DNA from: Woeseiaceae bacterium
Lineage (GTDB): Bacteria; Pseudomonadota; Gammaproteobacteria; Steroidobacterales; Woeseiaceae
Assembly: GCA_021773075.1 (NCBI GenBank)
Contig: JAJFKT010000012.1
Coordinates: 248,001-312,000 of the forward strand
Length of the DNA stretch: 64,000 nt
Reading direction: 5' to 3'
Position numbers and translations under genes: made by a program. Each line of letters begins with the position of its first letter. Within the stretch, counting starts at the first letter, position 1. Under the pieces are notes generated by a model. That model searched no databases, was not told the DNA's origin, and was given only the letters and a program-made list of their open reading frames with translations. This document shows positions 1 to 6,407 of the stretch, in pieces.

Positions 1-312
1 GCACCCCCACGCCCTGCTGGATCCCCGAATTAGCGCTGCTGACAATGCCGTCCTCCAGGGTCAGCGAGTTATTGCGCGAATGCTGAAAGTAGAGATCGGC
101 GGCGTCGGCACCACGTGATGTCAGCTCCGACATCACTCTGGCGACGACCGATTGATCGACCCCGAACCAGTCCATAAATGGGTTTTCAGGCGTTGCAGTT
201 GCGATTGCGGTCGCAGTTTGCACACCGCAGCCGGATAGAAATCCCGGCATCGTAATGATGGCGCTTCCTGCGGCTACAGTACCGAGAAAGTCTCTGCGTT
301 TGATGCTCATAA
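1..312 (-). CDS. TldD/PmbA-like protein with Tat signal, partial
   Basis: Only the first 104 codons are in the window; the 3' part lies left of base 1. The start at 312 opens with MSIKRRDFLG, a twin-arginine motif, followed by a hydrophobic stretch and a lipobox-like FLSGCG. This suggests Tat export and perhaps lipid anchoring. The following region, SRGADAADLYFQHSRNN then SLTLEDGIV, matches the N-terminal strand of the TldD/PmbA (U62) modulator-of-gyrase family, where a similar phrase precedes the metallopeptidase-like core. TldD proteins are usually cytosolic zinc proteases that form heterodimers, but Tat-exported versions exist in marine Gammaproteobacteria. It may be read with the upstream rhomboid, about 80 bases away. 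Family assignment rests on the N-terminus alone. Confidence 0.7.
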
Positions 313-392
313 TAAACCCCCTATCTCTTGGTTAACCCCTTTTAGATGCAGCGGGGGTCTGAAACGTTGCATTATAGCGACCAGTCCGTCCA

Positions 393-1037
393 TTAGCCGC
401 TGCGTCTCTTGCCCCAGTGCCTGATCAATCCGTAGCCAAACAACATACCGCCCAGATGAGCAAAGTTCGCGATGCCATTGTTGACGCCACTAAAACCGAG
501 CGATAGCTCGAAAAGCCCCAGCAAAATCACAAAGTACTTGGCCTTCATTGGTATCGGTGGAAACATCAGCATGATCGTTCGATTCGGGAATGCCATACCG
601 TAAGCCAGAAACACGCCGAACACGCCTCCGGATGCTCCGACAGTCGGAAAGCCCCCTCCCTGAACAACACCGACCAGCAATTGCACCAGACCGGCGCCTA
701 TGACGCAGGTCATGAAGTAGGTAAGAAACCTGCGTGGCCCCATCAATCGCTCAATATCGCGACCGAACATCCACAGCATCAACATGTTGAAGATGATGTG
801 CATTAAATCACGCGTGTCGTGCATGAACCCGTAGCTCGCGAGCTGCCATGGAATAAATGACGGAAACTGATAACCCGGTGCGTCGACCAGTGGTTGCAAT
901 GCGAACAGTCGTTGCACAGGCCCAGGCATGAATTGCTGCATCGCGAATACGAGTCCGTTGATGATCAAAATGATGAAAATCACATCCGGTATCACACTGT
1001 TATCAGTCGGTCGCCGACTGTATATCGGTTGGTTCAT
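393..1037 (-). CDS. Rhomboid family intramembrane serine protease
   Basis: 214 residues with about six membrane segments. The rhomboid catalytic dyad is visible: Ser136 in the GASGG motif and His194 in FAHLGG. The oxyanion helix motif HxxxN is H80-I-I-F-N84. A short basic cytoplasmic N-terminus precedes the first membrane helix, and the C-terminus ends soon after the last helix, so this is the compact bacterial type. Rhomboids cleave transmembrane substrates within the lipid bilayer; the substrate here is unknown. It lies 24 bases downstream of the DUF2207 gene and is probably the last gene of a LemA-DUF2207-rhomboid operon. A second rhomboid with a different architecture lies at 24 kb. Family assignment is firm. 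Confidence 0.93.
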   Translation of the reverse strand: MNQPIYSRRPTDNSVIPDVIFIILIINGLVFAMQQFMPGPVQRLFALQPLVDAPGYQFPSFIPWQLASYGFMHDTRDLMHIIFNMLMLWMFGRDIERLMGPRRFLTYFMTCVIGAGLVQLLVGVVQGGGFPTVGASGGVFGVFLAYGMAFPNRTIMLMFPPIPMKAKYFVILLGLFELSLGFSGVNNGIANFAHLGGMLFGYGLIRHWGKRRSG

Positions 1038-1061
1038 TGGTTTCCTTTGATCACTCTGGTA

Positions 1062-2798
1062 TCACCAGCCACCGCCTCCACCACCGCCGCCGCCGCCACC
1101 CGACGAACCGCCGCCTCCGCCGCCTGACGACGACCCGGGTGCAGCAACTGACGAGCTGACGGCAGAGTTCAGTCCGCTGGAAAGGCTATTGGTCGTCTTG
1201 GACAAATTTGAAGAACTCCACTTGCCGTCGTACCACGATGGACTGTATGAGTCGCCATTCGGTTCCCTGATCGCCGCTAATACACTGGCAAATCGTTCAG
1301 ACCACTCCTGATCGACCCCCAACGCCAATGCAAATGGCAGGTATGCCTCGAATAATTGCGGTGTCTTCTCGGGCGGATTTCGAAGATTGAGTTCTTCCTT
1401 CTCGGCGATTTCAAGATAGTCTTTAAAGCCGAGCATTTCGTCGAGTAATTGTCGGCCACGCATCGTCGGTCGTTTCATGATGATCGCGAAGAAGATCATT
1501 ATTAGAAACATTGCTATGACTGTTGCAATGACCATGACCGTCGGACCACTTCCCATAGACAGGGCGAGCCCAGTGGCAAGCAGAACGATTACGATTGCCG
1601 GAATATTTAGTGCACCATTCGTTCGAAAGTATTTTTGCTTGTAATCATTCTGCAGAGACGCTCGATGATCGGCACGCGCCTTGCCGAGCAATTCATGATT
1701 GAAGTCTTTTAGCGTCACCACGTCGTCTTCCTTGAACAAGGCAGCTAACAACTCCTGCTCTCCGGGCGCGAGCCGAAAATCAAGCGGGGTCTGACCCCTT
1801 TTCGGACCCCTTTTCGAATCAAGTGGGGTCTGACTCCTTTTGAGAGAGTGAGTGCCGCCCTTGGTCTTGATCTCGAGGTAACCCTTGACCGCCAGGTTAA
1901 CGATGGCAGCAGTCATTACTTTGTCGTCGTAATACATCTGCCGGATATAACGTAATGATGCGGGCGAAAAGTTTTCCGGCGGTTCGTAGCGAGTAACGAT
2001 GACACCTTCTTCCGGATCCTTGCCCTGTTTTCGCCAAACGGGTAGGTAATACGCAAGTAGCAATATCAAACCGATAACGGCGATAAGAAGATTGCGGTTG
2101 TCTTTCATAACCCAGCCAATCCGCCGCATCGCGCTCGGCTCCACGACGAACCCCTTTGGCCAGCCAACGACAATGGTGAGCCCATGCGCTGATGGCAAGG
2201 AATTGTTGGCGACAAAATGAACTGCGCCCGCCTCGTCGAGAAATCGCCCGTACTCCTGGGCCTTCGAGCCGGCGCGGCCGGTGTAGCCTTCAACCATGAG
2301 CGCATTACGAGGTGCGTCAAATTGCAAGGTGACAGTCGCACTCGCCTTGTCAATCGGAAATACCCAGCGGCTACCGGTCACGTCCCAGTAAAGCTCGTCA
2401 TGCTCCTCGAAAAAACCGAGCATTCTGTTGGCACTGTAGCGATAGGTGTAGGTGTGAATACCGTTCTCGATAAATCGATCCGAGCGACCGAAATAGGTGC
2501 GGATATCACGCCCGCTACGCACCGTCTTAAATGCTTCCGGCATCTCGTTTCGAAGTACGGTCTGTGGCCCAATCCTTATCCTGTAGTTGTTACCCAGTCG
2601 GTCTTCGTATTCCACCGGAAAGTCGCGATAAATGCCGCGGCGGATCTGCTTGCCCTCGGCACGAACCTGTATCGTTTCCGTGACGTCGATCGTGCCATCA
2701 GGATAGACACGAATATCGCTGTGAAAACTCAGAATACGTTCGTCAGCAAAAGCCGCCGTCGACAAGAGCAACGACAAAACCAGGATTAGTTTTTTCAT
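1062..2798 (-). CDS. DUF2207 membrane protein with Gly-rich tail
   Basis: 578 residues. It begins with a cleavable signal peptide (MKKLILVLSLLLSTAAFA), followed by an exported beta-rich DUF2207 domain (about 20-215). A membrane helix follows near 237-255, then a cytoplasmic region, two more helices near 395-440, a helical region, and a tail of Ser/Gly ending in a run of glycines. DUF2207 proteins commonly pair with LemA, and the start codon here overlaps the lemA stop (ATGA), so the two are translationally coupled. Function is unknown; envelope stress or membrane remodelling is only a guess. Odd point: around residues 320-340 the sequence KRxQTPLD occurs twice because two copies of a 25-base palindromic repeat sit in frame (see repeat). 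Homologues lacking this stretch would confirm an insertion. Confidence 0.88.
   Translation of the reverse strand: MKKLILVLSLLLSTAAFADERILSFHSDIRVYPDGTIDVTETIQVRAEGKQIRRGIYRDFPVEYEDRLGNNYRIRIGPQTVLRNEMPEAFKTVRSGRDIRTYFGRSDRFIENGIHTYTYRYSANRMLGFFEEHDELYWDVTGSRWVFPIDKASATVTLQFDAPRNALMVEGYTGRAGSKAQEYGRFLDEAGAVHFVANNSLPSAHGLTIVVGWPKGFVVEPSAMRRIGWVMKDNRNLLIAVIGLILLLAYYLPVWRKQGKDPEEGVIVTRYEPPENFSPASLRYIRQMYYDDKVMTAAIVNLAVKGYLEIKTKGGTHSLKRSQTPLDSKRGPKRGQTPLDFRLAPGEQELLAALFKEDDVVTLKDFNHELLGKARADHRASLQNDYKQKYFRTNGALNIPAIVIVLLATGLALSMGSGPTVMVIATVIAMFLIMIFFAIIMKRPTMRGRQLLDEMLGFKDYLEIAEKEELNLRNPPEKTPQLFEAYLPFALALGVDQEWSERFASVLAAIREPNGDSYSPSWYDGKWSSSNLSKTTNSLSSGLNSAVSSSVAAPGSSSGGGGGGSSGGGGGGGGGGGW
1778..1841. 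repeat. Duplicated REP-like palindromic repeat inside a CDS
   Basis: Two near-identical 25-base copies, 1778-1802 and 1817-1841, differ at two C/T positions and are built around the palindrome GGGGTCTGACCCC. The spacer also carries a half-site (GGACCCCTTTT). Both copies lie in frame in the DUF2207 gene and are translated as KRxQTPLD. Short GGGGTCAGACCCC-type palindromes are scattered in several gammaproteobacterial genomes and are thought to be REP-like elements moved by Y1 (RAYT) transposases. No such transposase is in this window, so the class is inferred. Confidence 0.7.
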
Positions 2799-3355
2799 TC
2801 GACGCTGCCCAACTTTACCAAAGGCACATTCGCGGCTTCGTCTGAGGTTTTCTGAAAGAATTCTTTTTGTTCGAAGCCGAACCAGTTTGCAACAAGGTTA
2901 CTTGGAACAACATCTGTCAGTGTGTTGTAGTCGCGTACGGAGCCATTGTAGTAACGTCGCGCGAACTGTAGATAGTTTTCAGTTTCGACCAGTTCACTCT
3001 GCAAACCAAGGAAATTCTGATTGGCTTTAAGGTCCGGATAACTTTCCGCGAGAGCAATGATGCGCCCGACACCAACGCTGAGTTTTTCCTCAAGCTTTCC
3101 CCGGGCCTGAACATCGGCCACCCGCATTGCTTCGCCACGAAGCGCCGTGACGGCTTCGAGCGTTGCACGCTCATACTGTGCGTATTGATCGACCGCTGTT
3201 ACGAGCCTGGGTATCAGGTCATGACGACGTTGTAGTTGGACGTCGATATCACTCCATGCAGTAGCGACACGATTACGACCACCGACGAGGCGGTTGTACA
3301 TCACGACACCTGCTCCCAGGATTAATAGCAAGACAACAAAGACGACCGTCATCAT
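2795..3355 (-). CDS. LemA family protein
   Basis: About 186 residues with one N-terminal membrane helix (VVFVVLLLILGAGVVMYNRLV), then the alpha-helical LemA domain. Typical phrases are visible: TAWSDIDVQLQRRHDLIPRL, then QSELVETENYLQFARRYYNG and YNTLTDVVPSNLVA. LemA proteins are small membrane-anchored helical-bundle proteins whose molecular role is still unclear. The ORF track starts at a GTG at 3361. The ATG at 3355 is given here, with GGAG lying 4 bases before the GTG and 10 before the ATG, so both remain possible. It is the first gene of the LemA-DUF2207-rhomboid operon and overlaps DUF2207 by four bases. Confidence 0.93.
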   Translation of the reverse strand: MMTVVFVVLLLILGAGVVMYNRLVGGRNRVATAWSDIDVQLQRRHDLIPRLVTAVDQYAQYERATLEAVTALRGEAMRVADVQARGKLEEKLSVGVGRIIALAESYPDLKANQNFLGLQSELVETENYLQFARRYYNGSVRDYNTLTDVVPSNLVANWFGFEQKEFFQKTSDEAANVPLVKLGSVE

Positions 3356-3437
3356 ATGCACGTGACTCCGTTTTCACCGGAGCACATCGTATCATTGAAG
3401 GCGCGACCAGCGGCCGCGATCGCGTGGGATTCCCTGG

Positions 3438-4580
3438 CTAATACCAGAAAGAGAAGAAGATCTGAAAGACACTTGCGTCGAGTTGGTAAAGCGGCTCACT
3501 ACCGATCGGCGCGAGTGGCCTCAGGTCCGTGAAGTTGTCGTAGTCGATCTCGAGTAGATGCACCGACGCCGAAACCGATCCTTTCTTAATAAAGCCCCAG
3601 TCATTGCCGTTGTCGCTCAGGAATTCGTAGGTGGTTTTCAGCTTGAACGTATAACTCGTCAGATCGCTGAGCTCTTTGTCACGAGCGCGGAAATTGGTTG
3701 CTTCCGAGCGCGAAAACAGGTCGCTATAAAAATCTGCGCCGGTCTGCGTGTGATAACGGAATTTTCCCGTGAAGGTGAAGTCGCCCCACGGATGGATATA
3801 GGTCAGCGAGCCCGTATTTCCCTCTATGCCCCAGGTATCGACATAGAAGCGATACTCGCCCTCTATTGCCGCCCGGTAGGGCAGATAGTATCGGGCCCGA
3901 AGTCCAACTGCATTGCTGGTTTTCGTATTCGGATAAAGCTCCGGCTCAAAACTGTAGCCAAGCGCACTGCCTGAATCGGCATATCGAACCGAGCGGTACG
4001 GATTGTTGAGAAAACCCTCGTCAGTGATCGTCTCAACATTTAGCGTGGTGATTAAGTTCTTGGTCAGGATCTGCGTGATGCCGACGCTGTACATCTGTTT
4101 GTCGAGCTTGCGCTCAAACGTCGGATCGTCAGAGCGGCGCACCAAATCATCGCCCAAAGCGTAACCCAGCGTCAGTGTCGTCAGGTCACCAAACATGTCC
4201 TGGCTAACAGAAAAACTAAATGTTTCGGCGTCGTAATCGGATTCTTCACTACTCACATAGTTGATACGCATCGTGGTATTGCCACGCAGATAGTCCGCGC
4301 CCAGTGACCATTGCGTGCGCTCTTCAGTGTAGGGGCTCGCCGTCGTCACCACATCGATCGACGCAGAGGTGACCATATCGACATAGTAATTGCCGACCAC
4401 CGACACGCTTTTTCCGACTTTTTTTCGAACCAGAATCGACGGGCCGTCAATCTCAACGCCGCCACCGTCGTATAGGTGATACAGGACATCGGTTCGATCC
4501 TCGGGCAACACCCCTGCAACAGCAGATCCGGCCATCGCCAGAAGCAAGCTAATTAGGGATATGCGTCGAAACATCATCAC
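3438..4580 (-). CDS. DUF3570 outer-membrane beta-barrel protein
   Basis: 380 residues. A signal peptide (residues 1-22, ending GSAVAG) is followed by LPEDRTDVLYHLYDGGGVEI, the typical DUF3570 opening. A long series of alternating amphipathic strands then ends in FQIFFSFWY, an aromatic C-terminus suited to Bam recognition. The predicted location is the outer membrane. DUF3570 has no assigned function; from memory it often sits next to a DUF4266 lipoprotein, a TlpA-like thioredoxin and ApbE. Here the DUF4266 gene is 8 bases upstream, but no ApbE or thioredoxin gene is adjacent. It is the last gene of the leftward five-gene run that starts with the HzsA-like lipoprotein. Confidence 0.87.
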   Translation of the reverse strand: MMMFRRISLISLLLAMAGSAVAGVLPEDRTDVLYHLYDGGGVEIDGPSILVRKKVGKSVSVVGNYYVDMVTSASIDVVTTASPYTEERTQWSLGADYLRGNTTMRINYVSSEESDYDAETFSFSVSQDMFGDLTTLTLGYALGDDLVRRSDDPTFERKLDKQMYSVGITQILTKNLITTLNVETITDEGFLNNPYRSVRYADSGSALGYSFEPELYPNTKTSNAVGLRARYYLPYRAAIEGEYRFYVDTWGIEGNTGSLTYIHPWGDFTFTGKFRYHTQTGADFYSDLFSRSEATNFRARDKELSDLTSYTFKLKTTYEFLSDNGNDWGFIKKGSVSASVHLLEIDYDNFTDLRPLAPIGSEPLYQLDASVFQIFFSFWY

Positions 4581-4588
4581 AAACGTCT

Positions 4589-4831
4589 CTAGTTACAACC
4601 GCAGCCGCCGCCAGCGCCGCCTTCACCGCCACGCGCACCTTCACGAGCCTCATAGACGTGCTGAATATAGGACGTCGACACCGCATCGGCATCCAGCGCC
4701 ATGATCGGATCGGCCAGCCTGTCGCGCTCGTAGGGTTTTACCCATGGCTCAATCGGGCCACACGCGGACAGTCCGCCAAGCGTCAGTGCCAGCAGCAAAA
4801 CTCGTCCAGTTGATCGAATATTCATTGTCAT
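4589..4831 (-). CDS. DUF4266 small Cys/Gly-tailed lipoprotein
   Basis: 80 residues. The lipoprotein signal peptide ends with lipobox LSAC at about residue 24, so the mature chain has only about 56 residues. The core PWVKPYERDRLADPIMALD is the DUF4266 signature. The chain closes with a Gly-rich stretch ending GGCGCN, which provides two cysteines one residue apart. The start has AGGA five bases upstream. Such a short acylated chain could be a metal- or thiol-carrying partner of the DUF3570 barrel encoded just downstream; that is inference from the paired cysteines and constant co-occurrence, with no biochemical support known to me. Confidence 0.88.
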   Translation of the reverse strand: MTMNIRSTGRVLLLALTLGGLSACGPIEPWVKPYERDRLADPIMALDADAVSTSYIQHVYEAREGARGGEGGAGGGCGCN

Positions 4832-4878
4832 AATTCCTACTTTAGCGCCACTGTCCGTTTCGATATGTGACCGCTGCC

Positions 4879-5559
4879 TCAGAAGAACACCGTAAGCCCG
4901 ATATGACCCTCAAGATTGTGAGCTGTCTTCTCTTCGCCAAGAATATCGATGTCAAACAGATGGTCGCGGAAATCAAGGTGCAGCGCGATCGAATCGTTTA
5001 GCAAAAAGCGATAGCCAGCACCAACGTTGACTGAGAAGCGGTCATCACCCGCGAAACGCGTCGACCCCAATCCCGCAATCAGATACAGATTCGTATTAAA
5101 CGCGCGACCTTCGCCAATAAACACTTCGCCCGGTAAAATGTTGTAGCCGAGACTCAGGTTGTAATACGTCATCTGTCGTTCGCTTTCGGTGATCAAACTA
5201 GCACCACCGGACAGAATCTCAAAACTCGTCAATCCACCATCCGATTGACCAACAGTGCCTTCAACGAAGAAACCTTCCGTGATGTGGTAGGCCAGACGCA
5301 CGCCATAAGACACGTTAGAACCGAAGTCCTCAATACTCATGACGCCAACGTAGCCACCGATTTCGAAGTCTTCACGATCGATATCCGGCTCTTTGATCTC
5401 GCGCCGTTCAACCTCAGGATCAATCACCTGACCTGGTGGTTCAGCCGACGGAGGCGGCGCCTCGTCCCGGCCAAAACCGAAAAGATTTTTTGTTGCGGCA
5501 CAGCCCGACAGGCCAAGAATCGCAACAACTAGAAAAAGAACGCGAAACCGACTTTCCAT
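4879..5559 (-). CDS. Outer-membrane beta-barrel lipoprotein
   Basis: 226 residues. A lipoprotein signal peptide ends with LSGC (Cys20). A short, charged, proline-rich linker (EAPPPSAEPPGQ...) leads into an eight-strand-like beta-barrel domain from about residue 65 to the C-terminal HIGLTVFF, whose last residue is aromatic. Features such as YNLSLGYNILPGEVFIGEGR resemble the small outer-membrane barrel domain seen in myxobacterial and gammaproteobacterial proteins. The start overlaps the 3' end of the upstream SH3-barrel gene by 31 bases, which indicates co-transcription. The upstream product has a comparable barrel, so the two may be paralogous structural partners. Confidence 0.75.
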   Translation of the reverse strand: MESRFRVLFLVVAILGLSGCAATKNLFGFGRDEAPPPSAEPPGQVIDPEVERREIKEPDIDREDFEIGGYVGVMSIEDFGSNVSYGVRLAYHITEGFFVEGTVGQSDGGLTSFEILSGGASLITESERQMTYYNLSLGYNILPGEVFIGEGRAFNTNLYLIAGLGSTRFAGDDRFSVNVGAGYRFLLNDSIALHLDFRDHLFDIDILGEEKTAHNLEGHIGLTVFF

Positions 5560-6407
5560 TCTTCTACTTCCTCATTTTCATCACGGCTCGTGAAAACCAC
5601 GTAGCTCTTGTATTCCGCCCGCAACAGGAATCGTCGCGTTGCATAAATCCTGAATCCGCCACCAACATGTCCGATCTGATCAGTGCGGTCCTCGCCCTGG
5701 ACGATCGTCGATTTAGGCTCTGTGCGTATGACACCGGCCCCCAAGGTAAAAAATGGCGACACGCGCCACTCTGGAAATGCTTCGTGAACCAGGTTCACGC
5801 TGCCCATCCAACCATTCGAGAAATTTCCAAGGATTCGTGAGCCCCAAAGCTCGACCGAAACGTTGGGATTTAGCGAATAGCCTCCATACAAGGAAACGAT
5901 ATTCGCACCGCCGAAATCGCCCGCGAGAACGCCGAGTTCCCACTTGGCATTTGTAAGATCTTCGAGACTTACATCATCAAAACTGGTTGGACTTCCATCG
6001 GGCTGTAGCGTTAGCTCCATTTGCGAACGCGCGACCCAGCCTTCTTTGCCGTTGACGGCACGCACGAGATACCACTCGGTACGCTGTTTTAGTACCTCTA
6101 CGAACTCGCCACGATCAACGACATTGAAGATTGGGTAACCACGGCCGGGACCCGTATGCATTTCCAGGTAGGGATCGGCGACGGTTACAGAGCGATACTC
6201 ATCGGCAGCCTGGGCCGACGCTGCCAGAAAAATCTGCAGTACGACGGCAACCAGGCATCCTAGCCACAGGGCCTTAGTTAGCTGGGGCGTCGAAGGGATT
6301 GTTGTAATACTGGGCTCCGATATCCACCCATTCCGCGATGAGACGAAGCTCCGCTTTGGATAAAGTATTGAAGTGAGTAAGATCGTTTGGGTTGCTAAAT
6401 CTGTCAA
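5529..6407 (-). CDS. Bacterial SH3 domain plus outer-membrane barrel protein
   Basis: The secreted chain starts after a signal peptide (LVAVVLQIFLAASAQA|ADEY). It has a bacterial SH3 domain (about residues 70-130 of the ORF; PYLEMHTGPGRGYPIFNVV is the typical RT-loop region). A small beta-barrel follows (about 150-292), ending WKVGFAFFF. The SH3 part may bind peptidoglycan, the barrel the outer membrane. Start problem: the ORF-track start is a TTG at 6407, 134 bases inside the upstream gene. Between the upstream stop (6274-6276) and the signal peptide there is no ATG, GTG or TTG in frame, so initiation uses either the overlapping TTG or a rare codon such as the CTG before WLGCLVAV. Confidence 0.75.
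   Translation of the reverse strand: MTDLATQTILLTSILYPKRSFVSSRNGWISEPSITTIPSTPQLTKALWLGCLVAVVLQIFLAASAQAADEYRSVTVADPYLEMHTGPGRGYPIFNVVDRGEFVEVLKQRTEWYLVRAVNGKEGWVARSQMELTLQPDGSPTSFDDVSLEDLTNAKWELGVLAGDFGGANIVSLYGGYSLNPNVSVELWGSRILGNFSNGWMGSVNLVHEAFPEWRVSPFFTLGAGVIRTEPKSTIVQGEDRTDQIGHVGGGFRIYATRRFLLRAEYKSYVVFTSRDENEEVEEWKVGFAFFF

Noticed and set aside
350-362. GCGGGGGTCTG near the rhomboid gene, like a half REP-like element
   Set aside because: Only a short partial match without the second palindrome arm.
2217-2789. 190-codon plus-strand ORF opposite DUF2207
   Set aside because: Antisense shadow without features of its own.
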